From Liolophura sinensis (Eukaryota > Mollusca > Polyplacophora > Chitonida > Chitonidae), in assembly GCF_032854445.1 (NCBI RefSeq), contig NC_088304.1, positions 25,557,704-25,621,703 on the forward strand: a DNA stretch of 64,000 nt, given 5' to 3'. The first letter of the stretch is position 1, and every line of letters begins with the position of its first letter. A program made the position numbers and the translations under genes. Shown in pieces: positions 32,850-44,974 of the stretch. The notes under the pieces are model-generated. The model was given only the letters and a program-made list of their open reading frames with translations, did not search any database and was not told the DNA's origin.

Positions 32850-34225
32850 GCTGGTTTATGATCACATAACGAGCACCTGTTCTCGCACGCATGACACCGG
32901 GTCCGAGTTATAGAGGCCATTGGTCCCTTGCTATAGATGAGCGATAATTATTATACAGTTTGCTCGCAAAAAAGTCACCGGAAAGGCAGGAATTGCCAAT
33001 TGACTGCATATCTCAGGCCCAAATTAGATTTATTATGAAAGCCCAAACCCCATTTACAGAAAAACAGTACCGCATTTTCTTCAGATTTGAAGAAATTTTT
33101 GGCACGTATTCTTACACAGACATTATCCATGGTTCCACGTCATGCATTTGTACTGTTATATTGTACCCAACTAGATTGAGTTACGTGAGTTTTTTCTATG
33201 CCCATAAGTACTACCTACTCAAATGTACTGCTTTGACCCGACATGCTTTTACTATCAGCAAATAGCTAAAAAGCACAAAGGTGTATCATACCATGTTGAA
33301 ATTTAATTTAGTAGTGGTATGACATAGCTCCACGCAAATATCTAATGGTAACAGAATTTCTGGGTTGAAGTTGACAAATTATCTTCATGTACACAAATAA
33401 TCCGTTCGTTTGACTAATGGTTAGTCGGAAGTCGATTTCACGCCAAATTAAAACTGAACTTGAGATATAAAATATCTCACGGACAGTGGATTTAAGGATA
33501 ACAGTAAATGCAGTGAAATAAATACACAAATATTTTAAGGAAATTGTAGAAACATGAACACACACATATTCTGACAGGAAAATGGACTTTTTGTACACAA
33601 ATAAAGTGGTTGCACATAAGCATTCCCAACATTCATGTCCATTTTTGCGCGGAGACTTAAAAGCAAACTATTTATTGGTTAAGCTTTGGTTTCACGCGAT
33701 TACCTTTGCTGGGTCGTGACTGCCCATCACTGTTTGGGTGAAGACAAGCACCCTTCGCACACACTACTGTATAGTGCGAGATAAGCCGCGCAATCAACTC
33801 TCGCCCTGTACTGTAACAGCCTTGCCTAATGCTGAAGACTCAGCATTTGCCCCATGTTAATAATCTCGTCCTGGGTGGCGAAGTTGATAGGCACGCGTAT
33901 CTCTTTAGTCGAACAAGGTTAGCTAAATACATTTCTTTGGTCGCTTCGTCAACTATGTCAGTTTAGGGTGCTTTTAGCCATCGTGTGCGCAGTAAAACAA
34001 GGAAATAATTTGCGTTACGTCCCACAGTTAGGCCAAATATGGAACAACAAATAAATGAATGAGTAAATGTGATCTAGACATGAGTTCAAAACCACGTGCT
34101 GTGAGCTGTCTAGATTTAAAATTATTTTTCATTTGCTGTTGGCTTTGAAAGGTACTTTCCTGACAGAAGTTCGAAAGCGCAACTGACTGGTTCCCTCTTT
34201 GAATTTTGCTCATTAGCTGTACGTT
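32850..34225. other. Intron or intergenic DNA after channel exon copy 2
   Basis: No transmembrane or pore exon was seen. The frames at 32960-33265 (+) and 33308-33598 (-) have no recognisable domain. The stretch 33715-33910 looks like mixed repeat-derived sequence, not identified. Confidence 0.45.
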
Positions 34226-34231
34226 TGAAAA

Positions 34232-34372
34232 AAGTTTTGATTATTTATTTATTTGATTGACGTTTTACTTCGTACTCAAGAAACCGGACTCAAGAATCCA
34301 GGAAACAGCAGCCGCTTCTGGGTCATTGCGTCGCGCTAACCATCTCGGCAGCAAAAAAGCTTTTGTTATATT
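34232..34372 (-). mobile_element. Family A SINE, internally deleted
   Basis: The reverse tail (TTATTTATTTATTTGATTGAC, GTTTTACTTCGTACTCAAGA) is joined directly to the head region (CTTCTGGGTCATTGCGTCGCG, CTAACCATCTCGGCAGC); most of the body is missing. Confidence 0.75.
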
Positions 34373-34389
34373 GAACTAAAACTGCGATC

Positions 34390-35005
34390 TAAGAGGTGAC
34401 AACTAAATAACTATATAATCTGGAGACGCTGTGGCTGACTTTTCAAGAGACTTGTTAGAACATGTTAACATAGAGTAAAACACATCAGCGCACACCCTCA
34501 CATCGCATGACACCACAGGGTAACCCAACAACAAACTATCTATGTCAACGATCTTAGGCTTGTGGATAATTATTGAACGTGCGTTTAATGACCTTGAGTG
34601 TTCAGTCAAACGCTTGAAAGAGCCTGGGCTTGTTAGATTGTATTCTTCTTATTAAATGCTTTATGGGCTAATGCAACAATAGCAACAATACACACGGTAT
34701 TTCTATAATCTCGTAAACATTTATCAATTCTATTCAGGGGGTAAAAATTGACGCTATCGTTTATTTGGCTACCTGTATTTGGTGTATCCATGGAACATGG
34801 TCATATGATCCCAACAAGAACTTATCAAAATTATTCATTTTATAGAAAAGTGGTGTTTAATCTAATAAAACAATAGATAATGTTTAATAAACGGGGAATT
34901 ATGACGATTTTAATCTGGTTTGCAGACTGTTACTTCACGATTACCATGCAACTCTGGAAGTTCGAAAATAGTGTGAAAACTATTACCGCAATGGTCTTTC
35001 ATAGT
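34390..35005. other. No gene recognised
   Basis: AT-rich unique sequence; one 68-codon minus frame without a domain. Confidence 0.45.
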
Positions 35006-35009
35006 TGAG

Positions 35010-35110
35010 AAGATATTTGACAGACCTTCCCACTTACGGCCAGAAAGGAAACCAGCATGAGCTGGACTTGAACTCACAGCGACCGCATGGTGGGAAACTC
35101 CTGAGTCATG
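35010..35110 (-). mobile_element. Family A SINE, central fragment
   Basis: GACAGACCTTCCCACTTACG, GAAACCAGCATGAGCTGGAC, TTGAACTCACAGCGACCGCA, AACTCCTGAGTCATGGG. The tail and extreme head are missing. Confidence 0.82.
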
Positions 35111-35549
35111 GGATGTTTTACATTATATTTTGTATGTATGTATTTAATGGGATATTTTGCCGGCACAATTACGACATTATCAGATTGGTCACTAAACGTC
35201 ATCGTAAAGCCAGGATGAACAATAGATAATACAGCTTTGGCACGAAACAGGTTCTTTGTTCCATTTTACACTGGGCTAAGGGGCCCGCCTTAACGCAGCA
35301 CAAGTGTGTTGAAAAGCCAAGAGCCAGGTAGATTATCTTTTGCACATCCAAGGTTGGATTTAAAAACCCTATGCTTCCAATTTTATGGAATGGATACGTT
35401 GCCTTGGGCAATCAACGTTTTTATAGCTATAGAAAATCTATTATTCCAGAGTGAGTGTGGAATGCATGCTCGTGCTATGCTTTTACACATGCTCTATTAC
35501 ATGTGGTTTTACCTAGGTGCCTTGGTGTGAGGGCCGCTGGATAACGGAA

Positions 35550-36127
35550 CCATTTTGCATTTTTCTACATCACATTATTTCGACTCGAAACTTTCCAGTG
35601 ATGGAGTGTATTATATGCATATGATATTATATAAAAGACATAACACATAACAATTAGGCCAAGAGCACTGACCACCGTGTAACAGTTTGCAAATGGTCAA
35701 ACGTAACCGGTCAAATAGCGCAAAGGATTTAACAACGTCGCAATGCCATCCAGGGAAGCCTCGTGCCGTGCTCTGACGAGAATTTATTTAACTAATTTAG
35801 CCGCATATCTAGTGTAATACTCCCGATTAAAAAAAAGAAAAGCCGTCACCATTTTGCATTTTTCTACATCACATTATTTCGACTCGAAACTGTCCAGTGA
35901 TGGGGTGTATTATATGCATATGATATTATATAAAAGACATAACACATAGCAATTAAGCCCAGAGCTCTGACCACCGTGTAATAGTTTGCAAATGGTCAAA
36001 CGTAACCGGTCAAATAGCGCAAAGGATTTAACAACGTCGCAATGCCATTCAGGGAAGCCTCGTGCTGTGCTCTTTAGCCGCTTATGTAGTTTAATACTCC
36101 CGATTAAAAAGAAGGAAAAGCCTTCAC
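35550..36127 (+). repeat. Tandem duplication, about 299-bp unit, containing R1 sequence
   Basis: Copies start at 35550 and 35849 with CCATTTTGCATTTTTCTACA and share CATCACATTATTTCGACTCG, ATGCATATGATATTATATAA, GACCACCGTGTAA (R1-like), GCAAATGGTCAAACGTAACC, AAAGGATTTAACAACGTCGC and CTCCCGATTAAAAA. By eye the copies are well over 90 percent identical apart from a roughly 20-bp stretch present only in the first (GAATTTATTTAACTAATT). Frames inside it are not coding. Confidence 0.9.
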
Positions 36128-36956
36128 CTGTCTGGCATGCCGCGTGTAAGGCGAATAAATTACCCAAGTATCTCGGCATGCGCGTTTGAGAGTATGTCTT
36201 ATCGAATACTGAGATTGGAAACTTTCTGTGTTAAACATATTGCTGTATGGTTTCTGTTTACTTACTTCCTGCTCACAATCACAATAGACAGTTAAGTTTG
36301 TTGGCCTATGCTTATGTTATGTTTGACCCGAGGCTTGGAAAAAAAGATTTATATATAAGCTGCCGCGACGTAAACCAAGATGCTTGGTTTTATCGATCTG
36401 AAACACGTATCCCTTTCACAAAATACTTCGGGGAGTGTATCTTCCACAACGATGCTTTTAGATGCTTAGGTGGAGCATTCAGAAAAAAGATACATTTTTA
36501 CGTTACCATAATAGGGTATCACGTGATGCCAGGCATGCTATCTGCTAAAACAGCTGTTGTTCTAATATAAAACCAAGAATGGCGTTACGATTGTATTTTC
36601 TTCCATACTGTATTTGGAGGAATTGCTCTTAGATGCACATAAATGGCCCCAAAAAAAATCCAATACAAAAATGAGAGACAAAATGTTTACTTAGTGCAGT
36701 AGGTAGTAGAGAATGCTGGCTGACGAAGTGGTCATGCTGGCAGCTTATTTTTAGTCGCAGGAAAAAGGAGTTTGTCTTGATGAGATCCGCTGCACTTACC
36801 GGTTGTTAGAACTTGGTAACAATATGCAGTCAACAAGACACGTACGTCGATATAAGCACTGCAACATTCGTGGAATAATGTGCCTTTCTACAATACGATG
36901 TGTAGAACTGTACGCTACATTGGAGTATAGATCCCCTAGAGCATACCTTGCGTCTT

Positions 36957-37155
36957 TCCAACATCATTGAAAACTGCTTCTCTTTGCATGATTCCGTCCA
37001 AGTTTCGTACTGTATGTACTTCCTTAGGTCTTTGGTAATTTGTGTTATGCGTCGTTTTGGGGAGTTGGTCTTGCAATTATTGAACTGTAGCGTCCGTATT
37101 AATTGACGGCTGGTATGCAAATGTCTGTTTCGATGCATAGATTCGTGTACACAGG
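36957..37155 (+). repeat. Dispersed repeat R2, copy 1
   Basis: Shares TCTCTTTGCATGATTCCGTCC, TTTCGTACT, TTTGTGTTAT, CGTCGTTTTGGG, then ATGTCTGTTTCGA with 40325-40510, in the same order and orientation, at roughly 75-80 percent identity by eye. Neither copy holds a consistent frame. Confidence 0.75.
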
Positions 37156-37165
37156 GGACCTCTGT

Positions 37166-37547
37166 TTCCTCCATGCATAAAACTGACCTCCATAGTAAAA
37201 GTGAAAAATTCTTGAGTGTGATTTATTTGACTTATTATTTGGTTGGTGTTTTAGGCAGTACTCAAGAATATTTTTACGGCGGCCAGCATTATGGTTGGAG
37301 AAAACTCGGGCAGAGCCCTGGGGAAACCCACGACCATCCGCAGGTTGCTGGCAGACCTTCCCACTTACGCCCGAAGAGTAAGCCAGCATGAGGTAGACTT
37401 GAACTCACGGTGACCGCATTGGTGAGAGACTCCTGGGTCATTACGCTGTTCTAGCGCGCTAACCAACTGAACCACGCAGGCCCCTCTTGAGTATGATGTT
37501 AAAGAATTAAATCAAATGAAATAAATAAATAAGCAAATAAATATGTT
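37166..37547 (+). mobile_element. Outer family A SINE split by a second SINE
   Basis: A forward SINE tail begins at TTTCCTCCATGCATAAAACT, reads GACCTCCATAGTAAAAGTG and stops at CTTGAGTGTGA (37211-37221). It resumes at CTTGAGTATGA (37486-37496) and ends with TCAAATGAAATAAATAAATA. The near-identical 11-bp ends are the target-site duplication of the inner element. Confidence 0.82.
37222..37485 (-). mobile_element. Inner family A SINE, full length, reverse
   Basis: Complete reverse copy from TTATTTGACTTATTATTTGG (tail) through GGCGGCCAGCATTATGG, CCACGACCATCCGCAGGTTG and GACTTGAACTCACGGTGACC (B box) to GCTAACCAACTGAACCACGC and AGGCCCC (head). It is flanked by CTTGAGTGTGA and CTTGAGTATGA, a target-site duplication with one change. 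Confidence 0.88.
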
Positions 37548-37559
37548 TCATAACAGAGA

Positions 37560-40300
37560 ATGGCATTTATACTAACCCTTAACGTACAGCTACATATATA
37601 GTATGGACAAAAATTAGCTATACTGAGCACGTAGCTAATTTACGCTTAAGTGACTGCTACCACGCCAAGACTGATGGCTAGTAGATACGCCAACCACGTT
37701 AACAATCACAACAACAATCCCTGACGAACCAAACGCTATGACGTGAGAATGGAACTACACATACGTAAACAATCGTATCGCTAAGAAAAAAGGGTTGTCC
37801 CGACGCGGCACATTGAAAACCATACTTTTGGTAGTTTTATTTATCTCCTTGTTTTAGCTGCAGCGCGCGTGTCTACAAGTATGTGAGGATGGCGTTGTTG
37901 ATATTGTTCTTCTTGCTGTTGTTAGTGTTCGTGTTCCTTGCTCCCCATAATGAGTGTATTTTTGAACTTCCCTTGTGACCGAGTTTTTTGAGTTTTTTCT
38001 TCTTTGTAGGCAAAATTATGGCTGTTTTTGTCATTTTTATGGACTCTAACATGGCTTTATCCAGATCACTCATAGACGAAGCCAGAAATGTGGGCCATTT
38101 CGTCCATTTTCAGCAAAATTATGTCTGTTTTGGTTCTGCCGTGGACTTTGGCACGGCTGCTGTTCCGATGGCTCAAACCTGTAGGGTACATATACATTAC
38201 TTTCGCAATAGTTCAAGAGTGCCTGTTTCTCCTACCATGGGAGTGCTTTGTTTGGTGCTATGAACACGTACAGGTACCCTGTCGACATGGCCTCTCTTCA
38301 ATCTGTTCATCCCACATATGAGTTCATATGACTCTAGATATGAAATGGAGCTGTTCTTATATGATCTATTGTATTTCGGGGGCAGTTTGGGCCATACGAC
38401 TGGCATTTTATATCGAAATATGAGATTTATTACTAGATTTTATTGGTTGTTACGATGAAAAGTTTCCGCTAATGCAATATACCAGCTGAAATAACACTCA
38501 TAAATTGTGTAAACACAGACCAATATTTCTGGTTTGTGCTAGCTCTCTGTACGTGACATCGGGCGAATAACTCGATTCTTCCGTGAACATTTGACATGTT
38601 ACTGCAATCAACCAAAGTGTATAACAATTTATTTTCTGATTTGATTCATGTTTTGCTCTATACTCATACTTTCTTTTACACGATGTCTATTAAATTTAAA
38701 GAAGCATGAGGTGAACGTGGTACATGTATTTTTTTTGTACATCCATTATTTTTATATAGCTAATTCAAACCACACATGGCCTGTTTAGTATACGTATTGG
38801 CATTGTCTTTCTTTTCTTTTGGTTTACACCTAAAATCTCTTTCAATCGTCGTTATTATCATTATGTTCTGTATTTACCCGGGTTTGTTATCTTTATGTTA
38901 TAAGCAGTGTAAGTGCAAGCATACTGGCCACCACAGTTGGTCACTGTTGTCCATACCTTTCTCAGGGTTAAAGTTGATTGGAACTACTCCAAATCACTGT
39001 GAGTGCACGGGGAGGTGTTATTCTGCGGAGTAATATACGAACAGCCTTGAGAAATATTGCAGCCATTTTAGATCTAATCGTCTGTGTGGGATCGCTGCTT
39101 TGTTGTTCTTTATATTAAAGCAGAACTCAGAAATTTAGCATTAGAATTTAACAGCATCATCTTTAACACTGTTCAGGCGCTTAGTTTACCGCAAATGATA
39201 GTTGCACTACTGATGTACTTCCGGTAATTTCACATATGCGACTGGCGTTAAATTTATATCTGAAGAAACATCGCCAGGTATGCCGACAATAAAAGGCTAC
39301 AGCCAGGCGCGTGAGGATTTGATTTGAAAGTGTTGATGTGTCAGGGCAATTGTAATAATAATCATTAAGGTGTATACCATCATTATTACAGTGATTAGGA
39401 CTGTCTCCCACGCATGAAGGTGCTGTGGTGTTACAATGCGCCTACCTCAACGAACACTGAGAACATTATCCCTACGAACACTGAGAGCGGTGGGGGCTAG
39501 AGATTCTCGGGCCAAGGCCAGGTTTGAACCTGTACCTCGTGTTACTTAAAGGATTAGTGACCAATTTACCTACTTGCCCTTATCATAAAGATTATAACCT
39601 GTTTAACAGTATGTTTGGGGGAGGGGGGGGGGGGCGCTCCAAGAAACGTAAATTATCACTTTAAATCCACCACAAACAATATATTTACTACTCTAGCCAA
39701 TCTCCAGCCGCCCGCTGTGTTTGGTGGGTATAAAACTCTTCTGTCATGTGGCGTGAATGCACACTTTCCTAAGGGCCAAATCATCTGGCAACTTGAGAAA
39801 ACTAACTTTAAGGTTCTTCGACGAACTGTTTTCCCAACCGTATGTAGAAAAGCACACCATTCCGTGGAGAAATTCGATATGATTGTTGTCACTTGTGTGT
39901 TTTTTAACACCGAACTAAATGGCGAAGCTCTGACAGCTCGTAAAGGTAAACTTGTATAACGTCCTTCGGCGGAGATTACCGAGTGTTGGCGGAAAAAATG
40001 CACCAACCCAGCGTGATCATCTAGTTATTTTATTGCCCCATTACTCAGATTACTGTACTTTTTTATCAATAATTTTTTACACACAAATTTAACAAAATAT
40101 TCACAGGTAGCTAATTATGGATAAATAACCAATCCGGACACTAAGTTTTACAATGGGTGTAATTCTCTTTGTAAGTAAGCTAGGTCATATTAATCGTATT
40201 GGATTAGATCGACACTTTGGATATATGAACAGTTGTAATCAAACCGCAACTGAGATACATATTTTTTATCAACCAATGATATTTTAACACAGTACACGAT
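37560..40300. other. No gene recognised; one poly-G run
   Basis: Frames of 66-116 codons occur (for example 37988-38263, 39615-39959 and its antisense 39656-40006). None has a recognisable domain; the last two overlap on opposite strands. A G-rich run lies at about 39616-39635. A degenerate tRNA-like or SINE piece may lie at 39510-39540 (AGGTTTGAACCTGTACC). Confidence 0.45.
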
Positions 40301-40324
40301 TTGAATACTGATTTCTCTGTCGTC

Positions 40325-40510
40325 TCTCCAACATTATTGGAAACTTTCTACCGCTTCTCTTTGCATGATTCCGTCCTATTTTCGTACTTTATATACTTTG
40401 GTGGTTTGTGTTATACGTCGGTTTTGGGAATTGGCCATGCGATTATTTGCCTGGAACGTCCTTATTGGTATACGTATGTCTGTTTCGACACACGTACTCA
40501 CACACATTAC
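40325..40510 (+). repeat. Dispersed repeat R2, copy 2
   Basis: Second copy of the segment at 36957-37155, same orientation, 3.4 kb away. A 112-codon frame runs through this copy, but the other copy is broken in that frame and nothing recognisable is encoded. Confidence 0.75.
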
Positions 40511-41225
40511 TACAGCTACATTCGGCTCCCAGTTTCTAATATCGCACTTGGTATCTTTTTCAAAAATATATATTTCATGTTTCCCTTTGGAGTGGAAAAA
40601 GGGTTCTCCAAGTCAGTAATTATCACTGACAGGACTTGAAGTATAAATGTGATATCAAGCTTAGGTAATACCGGTCTAATTTCGAAGATCTTAAGATGCA
40701 GTGGGAATTGCGAGCCTGTAAAAATCGTCACCTTGTAGAGATTCTTATGCATAATCAATTTTGTTCAAAGCTTACGAGCCCCAATGAATTATTTTGGTAT
40801 TTCACGATCGACATTGCCCACCGAGTTTGCGTTACATTAAAAAAAATGTCTGTACAATTAAGTTTCAACACGTCTCCACCAGGGACACGAAAGACAGATT
40901 ATCCTTCCTCCCACACACAATTCTACTTCCTTAGTAAGTAACACGTGATATCTATAACATCTGACTCGCGATCTGTTTACGACTGATTTTTATAACTTCC
41001 ACAGAACTAAACTCGTATCTTTGGCCTCCGGGCTGTTGTCTCTTTCTCATTTCCATGTAAAACATTCTAACATATTCTGTAGTAGTCAGCACAGGATCTA
41101 TGTGACTGCGGTTAACATTGATCTAATCGTGGCCCCTTCTCAGCCATGTCTTCCCTTTTTTATAGTGGTTTTATTGCTCCTGTATCCTTTTATATCATCC
41201 TGTATGTGATATGTGATATCTTTTC

Positions 41226-41393
41226 GTCTATGTGTCTATATGTCTATATGTCTATGTGTCGATGTGTCTATATGTCTATATGTCTATGTGTCGATGTGTC
41301 TGTGTGTCTATATGTCGATGTGTCGATGTGTCTATATGTCTATATGTCTATGTGTCTAAGTGTCTATATGTCTATGTGTCGATGTGTCTATGA
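41226..41393 (+). repeat. 8-bp microsatellite-like repeat
   Basis: About 20 copies of TCTATATG and its variants TCTATGTG and TCGATGTG. An open frame of 93 codons through it translates as repeated MSMCRCVY-like peptide and is not a gene. Confidence 0.92.
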
Positions 41394-41574
41394 GATATCC
41401 TCCACCTTTACCTACAATGTATGTTAACGATAAGAAAAACCCAGAATATGATGTTTACGAATGGCATTTTTTCCTTTTTCTTTCTTTTTCGATCTTGGAA
41501 CATATCATGCAATACGCATGGATTGCCATTCCTCTAATCGCGCCTGTATTTATCTGACACTCGAGAATTTTTTA

Positions 41575-41780
41575 CTTATACAATCGAGGTCAGTTTATGA
41601 ACGAATGAATGAATGATTATGGGTTAACGCCACTTCAACAATATCTCAGCCATATCTTGGCGAAGGCCAGTTTATGAGTGGAGAAAATCGGAGTGCTTGA
41701 GAAAAAACGAACCGACCGTGGCAAGTTATTGGCGAACTTCTTGGTGGAAGAGGGTCCTCCAATGCTGAGGTGGTCAGCAC
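41575..41780 (+). mobile_element. SINE family B, most complete copy
   Basis: TACAATCGAGGTCAGTTTATG, AATGAATGAATGATTATGGG, TTAACGCCACTTCAACAATA, TCTCAGCCATATCTTGGCGA, GGCCAGTTTATGAGTGGAGA, ATCGGAGTGCTTGAG, CGACCGTGGCAAGTTATTGG. The gene-like frame here (41678-41959) runs from this element into a family A SINE and is not coding. Confidence 0.7.
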
Positions 41781-41781
41781 T

Positions 41782-41990
41782 CCAGCGCAGTGCAGTGACT
41801 AAGGAACCTCTCTCCAGCGCTGTCGCTGTGAGTTCAAATCCAGCTCATGCTGGCTTCCTCTCCGGTCGTACGTGGGAGGCACTGTGGGTGGTCGTGGGTT
41901 TCTCCCACCATAATGCTGGCTGCTGCCGTACAAGTAAAATATTATTGAGTACCGCGTAAAACACCAATCAAATAAATAAATACTTGCGAA
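41782..41990 (+). mobile_element. Family A SINE, 5' truncated
   Basis: CACTCCAGCGCAGTGCAGTG, TGTGAGTTCAAATCCAGCTC, ATGCTGGCTTCCTCTCCGG, GTGGTCGTGGGTTTCTCCC, then the GTAAAATATTATTGAGTACC tail and CAATCAAATAAATAAATAC. Confidence 0.87.
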
Positions 41991-41999
41991 AGACATGTG

Positions 42000-42560
42000 T
42001 TCTTCAACGAACGAAATACTGTGCAAACGAGCGCGGGAAATCAAGGGAATGTAGAAATTCCTTTTGAACCCCATCTCTATTGCCATCGGTTGGGAGTCGT
42101 GTAGCCACCAGCCAAGTCACGTCCCGAACACAGTTTGCTGATGTAAAAATGTGTAGTTATAATATGAACAGAAAATGATCTTTATGCATACGTCCTGCAT
42201 TGACCTGGCACTCTAGATGATACTTACTGTTGTTAAACGTTAAGATGAATTAAGCACGGCATACATGAGAGATCAAGACGACATGACTCGGTTCAGTCGA
42301 CTCAGCCATCCCATTCGCCGATGGTCATATAAACTTTAAGATTGAATTGGGTTCACGGAACGACCGAGTCAACAGATATAAGCTTTTTCTTTCAAGTTCC
42401 TTAGCAACCACAAGCTTTCTCTCGCTGCAATTCCGACGAAGTGTTGCATGACCGAAAAGTGGAGAGTTTTTATACATGGTTACCACGCGAAACAAGTCAG
42501 TAGGAACTAGTAGTAGTTTTCCTGCTTTGCTAGAAAACTACGACTGACTTGAGCCGTTAT
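42000..42560. other. No gene recognised
   Basis: Unique sequence with no notable frame. Confidence 0.5.
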
Positions 42561-42567
42561 TGCGCAT

Positions 42568-42712
42568 ACATATTTATTTATTTAATTTATTTATTTGATT
42601 GGTGTCCCACTTACAGCAGAAGAGAAACCCAGCTTGACCTGGGCTTGAACTTGCTGCGCCCGCATTGGTGAGGCCAGTTAATTCCCTCGGCCACAAAGGC
42701 CTCCATAGGCAC
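42568..42712 (-). mobile_element. Family A SINE, internally deleted
   Basis: The tail (TTTATTTATTTGATTGGTGTC) is joined to the head side: CCAGCTTGACCTGGGCTTGA, TGCGCCCGCATTGGTGAG, CTCGGCCACAAAGGCCTCC. About 130 bp of body are missing. Confidence 0.82.
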
Positions 42713-42719
42713 AAAGGAA

Positions 42720-44465
42720 CTCAGGAAACGTTAAGGTTACCTTGAGTTTGGTCTTAAGCTTCCGTCTACGGCAAGATTTACATGTAAGTAGATAGGCCAG
42801 GTAATATATCTTAATTGTACAAAGATGATAAAGCTGTTTTGTCTGTGTCAGGCTTGAGCACTGAACCATCATATTATCGGCCTGATGTATCAATGTGTAA
42901 TGTGTGTTGATCAGCACAACTCTCAGTGTGCACTGTTATCATAACTGTTGTATTGATCCCTTCTCATTTGAGTGTGCTATATTCTGGAGAATTGTATCGT
43001 CAGTGACCTAACACAGATCGCTATCTCTGTTCTGAACAATTACTGGATCTTTGGGTGGTGAGGTGAACATTATAACGCTCCGTGCTAACACAGTTGAGGA
43101 GAAAAACGGTGTCATGTGAACTGTTGTCCCAAAGGATACCATCCATCCTAATGTGCATCAGATGGATAGCGGACGGTTTATAGAAGATAAAAATACAACA
43201 ACAGTTCACTCAAGCTCAAAGCGATAACGCCAGCAAACTGTGGTAGTTTTTTTTTGTTCTTTTTTCCTTGTTATTTTTAAGAATCACCGTGTTGTTGTAT
43301 TTTGAAGTTTTTGACAGTTCTCTACAGAACTGGCACTGTCCAAATAACGCGAGAAAATGTGAGAATTTGCGGAAGTATATCATTACCACATATAGATGTT
43401 CTGCTTTGTGATATTAAGGAATACAGGAATCTACCAACAGGTAACTTGTCGGATGTAGCTGTATAAAAACATCTGGAAATGTGTGGGATATGTTTTAGCA
43501 TGTACATGTATCAATAGACAATGCCAAAGACACCACAACTTACATGCAAACGAAAATAAGTAGATGATATTTCTTAATAACGTTTAAATACCATAAAAAT
43601 ATGTTTGGAATAAGAGGCAAATAGTTGACCCAAGTGACACCCAACAGTTGAGTAGATATTCCTTTTCATCTAAAAGTAGAACACAAAATATGTTAATAGT
43701 CACTGAGTAATATTTGAAGCTAGTCTTGATATGAACATTTTTATCGGATTGATATGAAGCAATAGGGTCATTTAATAATATACCCATCCGTGAAGTAACA
43801 AAATGAAAAATTGCAAATGTGATAGTGGTGGAAATCCTGATATTTCAGCGGCATATAAATTATTACGTGACTTCACCACTCCCTTTGCATTTACAAGTCT
43901 TTTAGAAGATTATCTTTTATAAAGTTACAGTAGATAGCACACAAGTGGAATTGACAAGCATGAACAAGTTGATTCAGTTTCTACTTTTGTCCACCCCTTG
44001 ACCCCATGTCAGCCTTGACCCACTGGCTTCAGATGAGTTGATCAAATTACGCTAAAGTACAACCTATTTCCTTGCAGCAACGATCGTCGGTTAAAGCGAG
44101 ATCTTGCCTGTGGAGCAATGGGTGCTGTGCTCGCTGTCGATCGCTCACGTAACATGTTTGCGAAGGCTTTAAGGTAAATTAAAGGAATACATGCTAACCG
44201 ATATGTCAAATAACAATTGCAAATACAGCGCGAACTGCCACAACAGTGCATCGGCCTGAATTAATGGGTTCAGATGATAAGATTTACGCAATACATGAAC
44301 TGCATGCTGATCAGAATTAGAACCATCCATGACAAAATGTGGTAAATTCACAGAGCACTGTATCAGCTGAAAGCTTCCATTGACATTCATAGAATTATAA
44401 TAGTGGGCTTAATGCTAACGGTAGCCACGGCAAGCATTGACAAGATGCCAGTGCTTAAAAGTGAA
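42720..44465. other. No gene recognised
   Basis: Minus-strand frames of 61-79 codons without domains. No splice-linked pair was found. Confidence 0.45.
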
Positions 44466-44469
44466 TGAG

Positions 44470-44970
44470 AAGCCTCCGTGGCCGGAGGGGTTAGCACGCC
44501 AGCACGTGGCAGTGCCTCAGGAACCTCTCACCACTGCGGTCGCCGTAAGTCCAGCTCGTGCTGGCTTCCTCTCCGGCTCTAAGGAGGAAGAACTGCCAGC
44601 ACCCTACCATGTTTCCTCCCACCATGAAGGGCCTCCGTGGCTCAGTTTGTTAGCTCGTTAGCGCAGCGTAATGACCCAGGATTCTCCCACCAATGCGGTC
44701 CCTCATTAGTTAACGTCCAGCTCATGCTGGTTTCCTCTCCGGCCGTATGTGGGAAGGCCTGCCATCAACCTGCAGATGGTCGTGGGTTTCCCTCGGGCTG
44801 TGCCTGGTTTTTCTCCAGCATAATGCTGGCCGCCGTCGTAAAAGTGAAATATTCTTGAGTACGGCGTAAAACACCAATCAAATAAATAAATAAATAAATC
44901 CCACAATGATGTTGCCCGCCGTCGTATAAGTGAAATGTTCTTGAGTACGGCGTAAAATACCGACCAACAG
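44470..44970 (+). mobile_element. Outer family A SINE split by a second SINE
   Basis: The head and body run from AAGCCTCCGTGGCCGGAGGG to TTTCCTCCCACCATGA (44627), and the tail resumes at CCCACAATGATGTTGCCCGC (44900) through GTCGTATAAGTGAAATGTTC and GAGTACGGCGTAAAATACC. The break lies in the CCACCATAATGCTGG block of the family. Confidence 0.85.
44628..44899 (+). mobile_element. Inner family A SINE, full length
   Basis: Complete copy from AGGGCCTCCGTGGCTCAGTT to CAATCAAATAAATAAATAAA. It is flanked by CCCACCATGA (44618-44627) and CCCACAATGA (44900-44909), a 10-bp target-site duplication with one change. It has the same orientation as the outer copy. Confidence 0.9.
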
Positions 44971-44974
44971 TGAA

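Noticed and set aside
40301-40639. 112-codon hydrophobic frame as a membrane protein
   Set aside because: It lies over repeat R2, whose other copy is broken in this frame; no domain recognised.
41146-41427. 93-codon cysteine-rich frame
   Set aside because: It is a reading of the TCTATATG repeat.
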